Shown piece by piece: positions 41,201 through 49,676 of a stretch of DNA of 64,000 nucleotides (positions are counted from its first letter, which is position 1; the number at the start of each line of letters is the position of its first letter). The notes below the pieces were generated by a model. The model was not told the DNA's origin and did not search any database. It saw only the letters and a list, made by a program, of their open reading frames with translations. The stretch is from UBA8752 sp002336475 (GTDB lineage: Bacteria; Bacteroidota; Bacteroidia; Flavobacteriales_D; Sanyastnellaceae), in assembly GCA_943846755.1 (NCBI GenBank), contig OX044365.1:2108001-2172000 (forward strand). Reading direction: 5' to 3'. A program made the translations under genes and the position numbers.

Positions 41201-42631
41201 CTACCAATCAGCGCCCAAAAAGGGGCCTGTAGTGCGCAGGCCGAAAATCAACCCCATGTTTTGCTCCTTTACCAAGCCCAAGGTCGTCTGCTGCCCTTCC
41301 CACCTTGCGAAGCATTGAACATGGGTATCCTCGCCCAAATCCAATGTTCGGGCCACGTCCAATTGCAGCAGTGCAAACCGCCGAGCAGTCCCTCCGAGCC
41401 AGAGGTAAGCTTCGGCGGTGCGGTCGATGTCGCCAATTTGAGGCAGGGAGCCCGTAGGGTCCCCTCCACTGGGATCGTCTCCCCGACTTGAAGCTGTAAA
41501 CCGTCCATGTACAGACCACTTCTTTCGGCTCATATGGCCTTCAATGCTGCCTTCAAGGAAGTTCGCTCCCAGTGGATGGGCTAGGGGGGTTAGGCCATTG
41601 ATGTAGGCGCTGGTCGGGGTGAAATGGCTGTAAGTCCATGGCCTCACTCCAGCGGCTTCAATCCGCCATGCTCCGCGAGGGTAACCCCAATGCAAGCCTC
41701 CGAGTAGGCCGTATTTGTTGCCCCACCATCCTGTGGACCCCAGTATCTCTGAAACAATGAGTTCGTCGAGCAGCAGTTGGCCGTAAAGAAAGCGTTGGCC
41801 CTGGTCGTTGGCCCCGAGTCGCCATTGGCCCTCTAGTCCGACGAGGGCATTGTCGGAGCTGCCTTGGGCGTATTCGGTGGGCCGCAAGCTTGTCAAGGGG
41901 ACCAGGTAGTGGGGTTCGAACAGGCGCTCACCGCCTTCTGTGTTCCAGACGACTGCGCCCCAAAGGGCAGCGGTGAGGCGTTTGCCCAAATCCACCTCCA
42001 GCCTGTGGCTGACGACCATGCGTTCGATGCCGGTCCGGAGCCGACCTGACTCAGGAACCCAAAACCGGGGGTCTCCTAAAGCATCTGGTGAGCAGTGTAT
42101 GCTGGCTGCTCCTTGCAAGGCTTCGATGCGGTGGCGGTAACGCAGACGGCCTCCTGCATCGAAGGTTGTCTCGACAAAAGGGACCGGTGCGGAATGCCGC
42201 CCCCGAAAGAGCGAACGCCTGCCCCAACCGTCGTGAAGGGTGTCCCGCCCTAAGTGGATTGTGAGAGCGGGCAATGGTTGCCACATCCATCGTCCGCGCA
42301 GCCTGTAGGCACTGCGCCCTGCCGTTCCACGCCGGTCATAGCCTGCTTGGGCTGCCCGAAGCAGCGGTGTGCCGGCCGATTGAAGCAGGTCTATGGTGAG
42401 GTGGGATTGGTGCCTTGGTCCGCGGGTTTGGATGGCTGCAGAAGCGCGAAAAACGGCTCCGCCGTTGGACCCCAGCGGGACCGCGCCCCCGATCATTTGA
42501 GGATGAACATTGATGGCCAGCGTCTTGGCCGTATCGGTCCGGTTGGAAACGTCGGGGGTTCCTTGTGCTGTTGCTGTCACCGAACCCATTGAGGTGGCCC
42601 AAAGCATTGACATGAACAACATGAACCTCAT
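41201..42631 (-). CDS. RemB/Wzi-like outer membrane beta-barrel protein
   Basis: The 476-residue protein has a signal peptide (MLFMSMLWATSMGSVTATAQ) and a beta-barrel body. Its LGRDTLHDGWGRRSLF, PHYLVPLTSLRPTEYAQGSS, LYGQLLLDELIVSE and GWWGNKYGLLGG segments follow the pattern of the Bacteroidota capsule assembly Wzi family, which includes the gliding protein RemB. I infer a role in surface glycan anchoring or gliding. The start at 42631 is fixed by a perfect promoter box 4 bases upstream; the open frame runs on to 42811 without similarity. Confidence 0.75.
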   Translation of the reverse strand: MRFMLFMSMLWATSMGSVTATAQGTPDVSNRTDTAKTLAINVHPQMIGGAVPLGSNGGAVFRASAAIQTRGPRHQSHLTIDLLQSAGTPLLRAAQAGYDRRGTAGRSAYRLRGRWMWQPLPALTIHLGRDTLHDGWGRRSLFRGRHSAPVPFVETTFDAGGRLRYRHRIEALQGAASIHCSPDALGDPRFWVPESGRLRTGIERMVVSHRLEVDLGKRLTAALWGAVVWNTEGGERLFEPHYLVPLTSLRPTEYAQGSSDNALVGLEGQWRLGANDQGQRFLYGQLLLDELIVSEILGSTGWWGNKYGLLGGLHWGYPRGAWRIEAAGVRPWTYSHFTPTSAYINGLTPLAHPLGANFLEGSIEGHMSRKKWSVHGRFTASSRGDDPSGGDPTGSLPQIGDIDRTAEAYLWLGGTARRFALLQLDVARTLDLGEDTHVQCFARWEGQQTTLGLVKEQNMGLIFGLRTTGPFLGADW

Positions 42632-42635
42632 GTTA

Positions 42636-42643
42636 CAAACGTA
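42636..42643 (-). promoter_or_regulatory. -7 box with leaderless geometry for the RemB/Wzi-like gene
   Basis: On the minus strand TACGTTTG matches TAnnTTTG fully, then TAAC, then the ATG at 42631. This is the clearest example of the box-N4-start pattern in the window. Confidence 0.55.
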
Positions 42644-42701
42644 GGCGATGAAGCGTGTGGGTGAAATGCGACACCTTTTGGTCAACGAAAAACGGCCTGC
42701 C

Positions 42702-43781
42702 TCAGGGGGTCCTGGCGTTCTCCTTTCTGCGCAATGCGCGGGACAAAACCTGCATCTTTTCGATCCCGATGATGACCAGTGGGAGGGTAAATGCACATCC
42801 GAGCAACACAAAGAAAGCGGCAGTCGGATCCATTTGCGGAAGGCCGAATCCCAAAGAAATCATGATGGCCGTGTAGCCATGAATGAAGAGGGCGGCTTGC
42901 AAATGGGACATGCCGAGCCTCAACAGGCGGTGGTGCAAGTGGTTGCGGTCGGCTGTGAAAGGCGATTGACCTTTCAATACCCGAAGCGTGAAAATCCGGA
43001 GGGTATCGACCAACGGGTAGCTTAAAGTGGTCATCGCCAACAGAGGCAATGAGCGGTTGCCCCACATTTCGGGGACTTGCTCAGCCGGGGTTTGCATGAT
43101 GCTCGTGGCCATCACATAGATGAACATGCCAAGGATGAGCGAGCCGCTGTCTCCGAGGAATATGCGTGCAGGTGTTATGTTGAATACCAAGAATGCGGTC
43201 AGTGACCCGGCAAGTGCCAAGCAGAGAATGGCAAAGTCACTTTGCCCTGTGATTTGAAACCACAGCGTGCATGCGATGGCAATCAGCAGGCCATAGCCAC
43301 CGGCTAGGGTGTCAATGCCATCAATAAGGTTGACTGCATTCACAACCACGATGTAAACAAAGAGCGAAAACATGGGGGCGAACCATGCCGATAAAGCCCC
43401 CCATCCGAACAGGTTGCCAAAATCTGTAATGGCAAATCCTCCACCGAGGATGAGGATGCATCCAACGCCGATTTGTGTCCACAATTTTTTGAGGGGGTCC
43501 AGCTCTGTGAGGTCGTCTTTTAGACCTAGGAAGAAGAGGATCAGGGAGCCCGCTGCCAGCCTGAGGAAAGGGATGGCGCCTTCACCCTCGGGGTGCACCA
43601 AAAGGCAGGTGGTAAACAGCGTAGCAATAAAAACCAATACGCCACCAAGACGGGGCACGCTTCGCTTGTGAACCTTGCGGTCCTCTGACGGCTCGTCGAG
43701 CAGATTTTTCTGCAGCGCGAGCTGAATAAGCGAAGGCATTCCGAGCATCACGAATGCGAATGCGAGCAGAAATGACAACAT
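42702..43781 (-). CDS. WecA/TagO-like UDP-sugar: undecaprenyl-phosphate sugar-1-P transferase
   Basis: The 359-residue protein has about ten or eleven membrane helices and the MraY/WecA family motifs. These are NAVNLIDGIDTLAGG (catalytic and Mg-binding Asp residues), ARIFLGDSGSLILG, and the WecA-type histidine motif NHLHHRLL. It starts lipid-linked glycan synthesis by putting a sugar phosphate on undecaprenyl phosphate; the His motif favours a WecA-like over MraY-like donor. It is flanked by two Wzi-like barrels and followed upstream by fcl, so an O-antigen or capsule role is likely. Confidence 0.9.
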   Translation of the reverse strand: MLSFLLAFAFVMLGMPSLIQLALQKNLLDEPSEDRKVHKRSVPRLGGVLVFIATLFTTCLLVHPEGEGAIPFLRLAAGSLILFFLGLKDDLTELDPLKKLWTQIGVGCILILGGGFAITDFGNLFGWGALSAWFAPMFSLFVYIVVVNAVNLIDGIDTLAGGYGLLIAIACTLWFQITGQSDFAILCLALAGSLTAFLVFNITPARIFLGDSGSLILGMFIYVMATSIMQTPAEQVPEMWGNRSLPLLAMTTLSYPLVDTLRIFTLRVLKGQSPFTADRNHLHHRLLRLGMSHLQAALFIHGYTAIMISLGFGLPQMDPTAAFFVLLGCAFTLPLVIIGIEKMQVLSRALRRKENARTP

Positions 43782-43843
43782 AGTTTTGGTTAGAGCTAAA
43801 GGTAAAAATATTCTGACAAACTCCGACAGAGTGTCTAAACCTC

Positions 43844-43857
43844 ACGCCCAATTATAT
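43844..43857. repeat. 14-bp element shared with 49522-49535
   Basis: The plus-strand sequence ACGCCCAATTATAT is identical to 49522-49535, and AACCTC precedes both copies. Both lie upstream of minus-strand envelope genes (starts at 43781 and 49494). On the minus strand it includes TATAATTG, close to TAnnTTTG, so it may be a shared promoter element. Confidence 0.35.
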
Positions 43858-43892
43858 TCCTGTCAAGATAATCTTTATATGTGGCTTCTCCA

Positions 43893-45482
43893 TCAATGGT
43901 TTCGTCTAAAATTGAAAATGGGCGCTGTGACCCCAAAACTCCACCAGGACCCTGCAGTTTCTCCATACCATCCGGGGGATTGCATGTAGCTGACAAAAGG
44001 AGACCACGGTACCAGTGGGGGCCACCACCGGCTGGGCAGGTTTTGGCGTCGAACCCCATTTGATCCGAGGTCTGCAGCAGCAGAGGGAAAGCTGAGTGTG
44101 CCTTTCCATGAGGGGCTAAGTTCGGGCAGAACAGACCAGCTGTCTCCCTCGACTTGAGGCAAGCCGACTTCGGCTGCCAATGTGACCCCACCCAATCTCC
44201 ATTCGACACCTTGAATACAATAGGGCGTGAGGCTGGACCAACGGTCAATGCCCAAACTGCTTCCAGGAATTCCCGGATGGAGCCCTTGTGGAACCGATCG
44301 GTTGACGGGGGCGAGCTCGGTCCAGAAGGACCAACTTTCACCGTGCCTCACATGTCCTATCATGCCTTGCCAGGCGGCACCATCGCCGTTGGCGCTCATG
44401 CCTTCAAAGCGAGAATCGCGCCATGGATGGCGGCGAAGTTGGCCGTACCAGGTGGACTTTGGCCGCCGCCATTGAACGTCTATGCCTTGGTGGCCAGTGA
44501 GGTACCAAGGTGCTGCAGTCTTTGGAGTGGGGAGGACCCAAGGGGCGAGGGCGCGCATCCACTCTACAGCGCCTCGGCCGTCTTGCGAGCGGTCTGCTGC
44601 GTCCGTCCAACGCGCAACCATGAACGTCATGTCCAAAGACTGTCCCTTCCACTTGAAAGATTTCGTGGCGCTCCGGATGCCCAACCCCAAAGGCCGGTAG
44701 CGTCCTTCTCTTGCACCGTTTGCAGGAAGCCGCTCTGGGCTTTTTTGGCGGGATTGTACCCAACGGTATACCCAACCTTTGCCCAACTGTATTTCAGCGA
44801 GCAGGTAGGGTGCAGGAGCCCGGGCGCCATTCCATAAAATATTCCGCGTGCCAGGCCCCAAACCGGTGGCACCCAGCCCCCACTGTACACGCAACCTTTC
44901 ATGGGGTTGGGCATCGAACCACACTTCGGCGAGGCTGTGGTCGAGGGTGTACAGACCTCCTTCGGTTGGCCGCAGTTTCCCTGTTCCCATTCCCGGGTAC
45001 GCTTGGGCAGTGAGTACGGCCTCCGTCTCGGGTGAAACCAGTACCCTCTGCATCTCCAGTACCCTGCCTCCAAACCGAATTTGGCCGTCGATGCTCCCGG
45101 AATAGCGGACGCCACGAATGTTGCGAAACCCTTGCTGGATGGGGTCGGCCCCTCCTCTATTTAGCCTCCTCCGGTCCAATGAAATGTCGACAATGGGGTC
45201 GAGGGCCAATTGGAGGGCGCCGTCGCTGAACAGGGCATGGCGGTGCCACCAGGTATCCCGGCCGCCTTGGGAAGGGGGCAAGGTCCGCAGTGAATCAAAC
45301 GGGAGGTGTCCAAATTCTGCTGGCGTGGTAAAGGCAGTCATGCGCCGGCCATCAGGCAGCCGGTCGGGAACAGCGATTTGGGCAGAAATGGGGGTGTAGA
45401 GCGTGGTAAGAAGAAGACACAACGCGGGAGGCAACGCCCGCCAGAAAAGTGAAAGCCTAGGCTGTAGAACAGGCCTTCTCAT
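43893..45482 (-). CDS. Outer membrane beta-barrel protein, Wzi-like
   Basis: The 529-residue protein has a signal peptide (LPPALCLLLTTLYTPISAQ) and a strand-rich, Trp- and Gly-rich body ending in an aromatic terminal strand (WWSFGVTAPIFNFRRNH). Segments such as LDPIVDISLDRRR and GIRGVRYSG-like turns resemble Bacteroidota Wzi-family capsule assembly barrels, but the match is weaker than for the gene at 41201. It overlaps fcl by 4 bases and precedes the WecA-like gene, which supports a role in exporting or anchoring glycan. Confidence 0.65.
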   Translation of the reverse strand: MRRPVLQPRLSLFWRALPPALCLLLTTLYTPISAQIAVPDRLPDGRRMTAFTTPAEFGHLPFDSLRTLPPSQGGRDTWWHRHALFSDGALQLALDPIVDISLDRRRLNRGGADPIQQGFRNIRGVRYSGSIDGQIRFGGRVLEMQRVLVSPETEAVLTAQAYPGMGTGKLRPTEGGLYTLDHSLAEVWFDAQPHERLRVQWGLGATGLGPGTRNILWNGARAPAPYLLAEIQLGKGWVYRWVQSRQKSPERLPANGAREGRYRPLGLGIRSATKSFKWKGQSLDMTFMVARWTDAADRSQDGRGAVEWMRALAPWVLPTPKTAAPWYLTGHQGIDVQWRRPKSTWYGQLRRHPWRDSRFEGMSANGDGAAWQGMIGHVRHGESWSFWTELAPVNRSVPQGLHPGIPGSSLGIDRWSSLTPYCIQGVEWRLGGVTLAAEVGLPQVEGDSWSVLPELSPSWKGTLSFPSAAADLGSNGVRRQNLPSRWWPPLVPWSPFVSYMQSPGWYGETAGSWWSFGVTAPIFNFRRNH

Positions 45483-46423
45483 TTGGCGCGCACAGCGTCT
45501 GGGGCTTGCTTAAACTCCTCATATACCTCGGAGAGTCCTTGTTGCAATTCAATGGCGTGTTTCCAACCCAAGTTGTGGATTCTGCTGCAGTCCATGAGTT
45601 TGCGTGGCGTCCCGTCGGGCTTGTCCGTATCCCAAGCGATGTTGCCTGTGAAACCCACAATGTCGCGGATGGTTTCGGCGAGCGCTTTGATTGGGAGGTC
45701 AACTCCGGTCCCCACGTTGACGTGTTCTTTTCCGTTATAGTGCTCCATCAGGAACAAACAGGCTGTGGCCAGATCGTCCACGTGCAAGAATTCTCGGCGG
45801 GGTGAACCGGTCCCCCAGCAGGGCACATCGCTGTCGCCGTTCTCTTTGGCTTCGTGGAATTTGCGGATGAGGGCTGGAACAACATGGCTGTTGTTCAAGT
45901 CGTAGTTGTCGCCGGGCCCATAGAGGTTGGTGGGCATGGCTGAAATGAAATTCGATCCGTATTGGTCCCGGTAGGACTCACACAATTTGATGCCAGCAAT
46001 TTTGGCGATGGCGTAGGGCTCATTGGTGGGCTCCAGGGCTCCGGTGAGGAGCGCGTCTTCTTGGAGAGGCTGATCCGCCAATTTGGGGTAGATGCAACTT
46101 GAACCAAGGAAGAGGAGCTTCTCGACGCCGACAGTATGGGCAGCGTGAATGAGGTTGGCCTCAATCATCAGGTTGTCGTAGAGAAAGTCGGCCCTGTAAA
46201 TGTTGTTGGCATGGATGCCGCCCACTTTTGCTGCGGCGAGAAAGACATGGGTGGGCTTTTCGCGCTCCATCATCGCGTGGACTGAGGACTGGTCCCTCAG
46301 GTCAAGTTCTGCGCTGGTAAAGGTGATGGGGGTCGGTAGTCCGGCCGCTTGGAGGGCGCGACAAATGGCGCTGCCGACCATGCCGCGGTGTCCAGCTACG
46401 TAGATGCGAGAGGAGGCGTTCAT
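45479..46423 (-). CDS. fcl: GDP-L-fucose synthase
   Basis: Fcl epimerises and reduces GDP-4-keto-6-deoxymannose to GDP-L-fucose with NADPH. The 314-residue SDR protein has GHRGMVGSAI at the cofactor site, FLGSSCIYPK, the catalytic YxxxK in EPYAIAKIAGI, and the substrate region MPTNLYGPGDNYDLNNSHV. It completes the pathway started by gmd at 25787-26884, which is about 19 kb away. It is translated with the downstream Wzi-like barrel (ATGA overlap). Confidence 0.97.
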   Translation of the reverse strand: MNASSRIYVAGHRGMVGSAICRALQAAGLPTPITFTSAELDLRDQSSVHAMMEREKPTHVFLAAAKVGGIHANNIYRADFLYDNLMIEANLIHAAHTVGVEKLLFLGSSCIYPKLADQPLQEDALLTGALEPTNEPYAIAKIAGIKLCESYRDQYGSNFISAMPTNLYGPGDNYDLNNSHVVPALIRKFHEAKENGDSDVPCWGTGSPRREFLHVDDLATACLFLMEHYNGKEHVNVGTGVDLPIKALAETIRDIVGFTGNIAWDTDKPDGTPRKLMDCSRIHNLGWKHAIELQQGLSEVYEEFKQAPDAVRAK

Positions 46424-46444
46424 AACGGCTCTAAAGTTACGGAT

Positions 46445-47320
46445 TTAACGCTGTGCAGAATGCCTTGCAAACGCATTGGACAGGGCATTGAACGCCAAGA
46501 CCAGAGAAACGATGCAGGCCCCTGGGACAAGCGCGAGGTGGGCATGTCCCGTGAGGATGGCCCCGTAGTGATCGCGGATGAGGTTGCCCCAGCTGGGCAT
46601 GGGGATTTGAGCGCCCACACCCATAAAACTCAGGCCGGCCTCGATGAGGATGGCGGCGGCAAAATTGGCCGATGCGATGACGGCGATGGGGCCGGTGAGG
46701 TTGGGCAGGATGTGCAGGAATACGATGCGGGGGGTGGACAGGCCCAGCACCCTGCCTGCTTCGACCCACTCAACGTTGCGCAAAGCGATCACTTGCCCGC
46801 GCACAACACGCGCCACTTCAACCCACATGGACAGGCCTATGGCCAGGAAGACTTGCTCAAAGCCTTTGCCAAAAGCCAAGGTCAAGGCGAGCACCAGTAA
46901 AAGGGTAGGGATGCTCCATACGACCTGCAGCAGCCAGCTTACCGCAGCATCAAAACCGCCGCCCAAGTATCCAGCCAATGCCCCAAGTGGGATGCCGATG
47001 AGCAACGACAACAGCACGGCCACAAGTCCAACAGCAAGAGAGAGCCCTGAGCCTGCCACAATGCGGGAGAAGTAGTCACGTCCGAAGCGGTCGGTTCCAA
47101 GAACAAAGGTTCTCTGGGTGTTCTGACCATCGGGAAGGGCCATTTGCACCGATGCTCCTGGGGGCATCATTGACCACTCGAGGTGTTGGTCGTTGGCGTG
47201 TTGGGTCGGGTCGGGCCGCCACATGTGACCGGTGGAGGCCACGATGGTCCACAGCAGAATCCACGCTGCCCCAAGTAAGGCGGTGGGTTCGCTGCGGAAA
47301 AAGGCGCGGATCGCTTGCAC
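46445..47320 (-). CDS. ABC transporter permease, DppC/OppC type
   Basis: The 291-residue membrane protein has the DppC layout: an N-terminal span, the VLGTDRFGRDYFSRI motif, five further spans and the EAA loop EAGRVLGLSTPRIVFLHILPN, of which the EAGRVLGLS core is diagnostic. It would take up peptides or related solutes. No DppB-type permease, ATPase or binding protein adjoins, so its partners are elsewhere. The start is GTG at 47320, with TAATTTTC 4 bases before it. Confidence 0.88.
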   Translation of the reverse strand: MQAIRAFFRSEPTALLGAAWILLWTIVASTGHMWRPDPTQHANDQHLEWSMMPPGASVQMALPDGQNTQRTFVLGTDRFGRDYFSRIVAGSGLSLAVGLVAVLLSLLIGIPLGALAGYLGGGFDAAVSWLLQVVWSIPTLLLVLALTLAFGKGFEQVFLAIGLSMWVEVARVVRGQVIALRNVEWVEAGRVLGLSTPRIVFLHILPNLTGPIAVIASANFAAAILIEAGLSFMGVGAQIPMPSWGNLIRDHYGAILTGHAHLALVPGACIVSLVLAFNALSNAFARHSAQR

Positions 47321-47324
47321 GTTC

Positions 47325-47332
47325 GAAAATTA
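47325..47332 (-). promoter_or_regulatory. Putative leaderless promoter box for the permease gene
   Basis: On the minus strand TAATTTTC (five of six defined positions) is followed by GAAC and the GTG start at 47320. The box overlaps the end of the upstream glycosyltransferase gene. Confidence 0.4.
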
Positions 47333-48481
47333 GGCGGCAGTTCGGCCTTTCCACGGTGCTTTTCGGAACGGCATCAAAAGCAGGGTGGTGATGATGAACA
47401 TTGGGTGGACTGCAGCAAGGAGCGCGAGCGTACCCCAGCGTCTGCCCGCTCCCATGCCGTTAAAGAGTCCGTATGCCCTTCCGACGAGATGAGTGTAGGT
47501 CATGTCGATGGCGGCTTTTGCCAACCAAAACCCACCGCCCGCCAGGGGGTTCACGATCAGCAAGGCGGCGCCGAGTGCATGCACGCCCGCTATGATGGTG
47601 GCGACCCGGCGTGCTTCGGACAGCGCCTTGGGGTAGGCTGCAGATTTGGCGCCCCATCGGATGCGTTGGTCGAGGAGTGTCTGGAAGTCCGGCATCGGGG
47701 CGGCAGACGCCATCGAATCAGGCTGACCGCACCAACCTACCCGAGCGCCGTCGCCCCGTTGGATGAGGCTGGCCAGCGCAAACACATCGTCTCCACTTGC
47801 CAAATCGGGGCGCAGCCCCTCGTGTGGGAATGCGGTTTTGCGCCAGACCCAAGCTCCCCCGCTGGCCATGGCCGGCCGTTGGCGCCGGGCTGCAGCCACA
47901 GCCCAACCTTGCATCGCTGCGAAGTCCAACGCCTGCAGGTGTTCAAAGGTGCTTTGCGGTGCCCCGTGGGATGAGTAAGCCAGCCTCAAGGGCAGGAGCA
48001 ACATGTCGGTCTGAGGGCCATGGGCGCGGAGGTGCTGTGCAATGCTCTGGACAAAGTGAGGCCCGACCCGAACGTCCGCATCGACTTGAATCACCCATGG
48101 GTGCGCTGCTGCTCGGATGCCTGCAGACAAGCCGGGCTTCTTGCCTTTTCCTGGATTGGACATGCTGTGCAAGGGAAAAGGCAAGCTGCCCATGGCGGCG
48201 ATGGCCTCGAGTGTACCGTCCACTGAGTCGTCGTCTACGACGATGACTTCCTTTGGCATGGAGGTGCCAGCAGCGAGGTCATGGAGCAGCTGCGGGAGTG
48301 TTGCGGCTTCATTGCGCACCGGCAAGACAATGGAAACCTCAGCTGGGTTTGCTGACGCTGCCTTGGGTGTTGCACCGTCTTGCAGAAATGCGCCGCGGAA
48401 ACCCCGCGACCACTGTTGGACCTGAAGCAGGTGGCACAGTAAAAAGAGAAATGCCGAAAGGGAGAGCAGCGGGGCAATCAC
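47330..48481 (-). CDS. Membrane-bound family 2 glycosyltransferase
   Basis: The 383-residue protein has an N-terminal membrane helix and a GT-A domain with VSIVLPVRNEAATLPQLL, the first Asp pair in VDDDSVDGT, the metal-binding VDADV and the QxxRW motif as QRIRW. C-terminal membrane segments follow, as in polyprenyl-linked or processive GT2 enzymes. I chose the GTG at 48481 because it overlaps the upstream stop by four bases (GTGA); the open frame extends to 48577 without similarity. Confidence 0.85.
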   Translation of the reverse strand: MIAPLLSLSAFLFLLCHLLQVQQWSRGFRGAFLQDGATPKAASANPAEVSIVLPVRNEAATLPQLLHDLAAGTSMPKEVIVVDDDSVDGTLEAIAAMGSLPFPLHSMSNPGKGKKPGLSAGIRAAAHPWVIQVDADVRVGPHFVQSIAQHLRAHGPQTDMLLLPLRLAYSSHGAPQSTFEHLQALDFAAMQGWAVAAARRQRPAMASGGAWVWRKTAFPHEGLRPDLASGDDVFALASLIQRGDGARVGWCGQPDSMASAAPMPDFQTLLDQRIRWGAKSAAYPKALSEARRVATIIAGVHALGAALLIVNPLAGGGFWLAKAAIDMTYTHLVGRAYGLFNGMGAGRRWGTLALLAAVHPMFIITTLLLMPFRKAPWKGRTAA

Positions 48482-49494
48482 ATGCCCAATTTCGCCATTC
48501 TTGATTTGCGCTTGCTCTGGTGGCGCGCATGCCAGATCAACCCCACAATAGAAGGAATGAAAAGGTTGATGACCCACAAAGTGAGCATGGCGGCAACAAC
48601 AGCAGTGGTGTCAATGGATGTGGGCGAGTCCAGCACCAGCAAGGCAGCAGCTTCGCGAAATCCCAAGTCCCCAAAAGCGGGCATGGGCGCGAGGCTGGTC
48701 AGTCCCCAAGTGAGGGCTGCGCCTTGTCCTTGGATGTACAGTTTTCCGGCATTGTCGGGCCAAGTCTGCAAATGACCAAAGGCATTTAAGACCAGCACAA
48801 ATTGTGCGAGCATCACGAAATATCGAAAGATGCTGAGCGACAAAGCGCGCATTCTTCTGATCGCGGGGATTTTTCTGGTTTGCCCCCAATGGCCCAAGAG
48901 ACCGCTCTTTTTTAGACTGATCCAAAAAGCGGGGCTCCAACCGATATACACTGCCAAAGTGATGCCCGATATGACCAGTAGAACTGCAGCGGCAAGGAAG
49001 CGCCCGATGCAAAAGAGCGCAATAGCCGTTCCTGTAATGGTGCACCACCATTGAGATACGCTCGATGAAGAAAAAGCACGCAAGGCCATGTTTCGCTCCC
49101 TGGGTTTCACGGCAGCAACCCTGCCTATTCCTGCTCCAAGTCTGAAAGGACCCACCATGCTCCAAGCCGTTCCATAGAGGACTTCTCTGATCCGGCGAGA
49201 CATGCGCGCCCAAGGGAGCAATTCAGCCCACTTGAGGGATTCAAGCCACCAGTTGAGTGGAACGAGGGCCATGGCCACAATCAGGGCATCGGTGTAGATG
49301 GTCCATTGCCAAGCTTCCGCTGGCAAGCTGTGCAGCTTCGTATAGAGCCAATACCCACACAGCAAAAGCGGAAAAAAGAACAGCAAGCCCCATTGGATGG
49401 GCGCGGGCAAACCTAAGCTTGCCGGCCATGGCTTGCTTTTGGATTGTCCAAGCATGCGGGTGGAAGTTGCTGGTGTTTTGGACGCAGAAGACAC
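48478..49494 (-). CDS. UPF0104 / lysylphosphatidylglycerol synthase transmembrane-like protein
   Basis: The 338-residue protein has about seven or eight membrane helices and the layout of the LPG synthase transmembrane region family (YbhN/UPF0104). Its conserved segments include LNWWLESLKW near the first helices, VGPFRLGAGIGRVAAVK and the Pro- and Gly-rich TSLAPMPAFGDLGFREAAALLV. No synthase domain is fused. Such proteins are thought to flip lipids or glycolipids. The start is probably the GTG at 49494; an ATG at 49455 is possible. It is cotranscribed with the GT2 gene. Confidence 0.65.
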   Translation of the reverse strand: MSSASKTPATSTRMLGQSKSKPWPASLGLPAPIQWGLLFFFPLLLCGYWLYTKLHSLPAEAWQWTIYTDALIVAMALVPLNWWLESLKWAELLPWARMSRRIREVLYGTAWSMVGPFRLGAGIGRVAAVKPRERNMALRAFSSSSVSQWWCTITGTAIALFCIGRFLAAAVLLVISGITLAVYIGWSPAFWISLKKSGLLGHWGQTRKIPAIRRMRALSLSIFRYFVMLAQFVLVLNAFGHLQTWPDNAGKLYIQGQGAALTWGLTSLAPMPAFGDLGFREAAALLVLDSPTSIDTTAVVAAMLTLWVINLFIPSIVGLIWHARHQSKRKSRMAKLGM

Positions 49495-49676
49495 GGAAGC
49501 AATTTACAATTTAACCTCAACACGCCCAATTATATGTGTCACTGAATTGTCATACATAATCGACATGACTCATTTCTTATATATCGAGTTTGGTTATGAG
49601 CCTGTTGTTTTTGGTTTTTCTTCAATTCGTGCCTCTCGCTGCTCGGATTGTGGCTGTTGCGTGTCACCTTGTGGTC
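49495..49676. promoter_or_regulatory. AT-rich divergent intergenic region before ruvC
   Basis: This 182-base gap between the UPF0104-like gene (minus) and ruvC (plus) is notably AT-rich for the window. It contains the 14-bp element shared with 43844-43857, a short inverted repeat (GTCAT at 49550-49554 and ATGAC at 49566-49570), and no convincing TAnnTTTG box for ruvC. It presumably holds both promoters. Confidence 0.4.
49522..49535. repeat. 14-bp element shared with 43844-43857
   Basis: This is an identical copy of ACGCCCAATTATAT, also preceded by AACCTC with a 3-base insertion. It lies 28 bases upstream of the GTG at 49494 in the same orientation relative to its gene as the copy at 43844. 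Confidence 0.35.

Noticed and set aside
42632..42811. Longer start for the RemB/Wzi-like protein
   Set aside because: The extra 60 residues lie before a clean signal peptide and overlap the promoter box and the end of the WecA-like gene.
47315..47974. Plus-strand 219-residue open frame opposite the GT2 gene
   Set aside because: It is a shadow of the GT2 coding sequence in GC-rich DNA, with no family features.
49590..49676. Hydrophobic N-terminal extension of RuvC
   Set aside because: RuvC is a cytoplasmic enzyme of about 185 residues. The extension has no similarity, and a GTG at 49677 gives the normal start.
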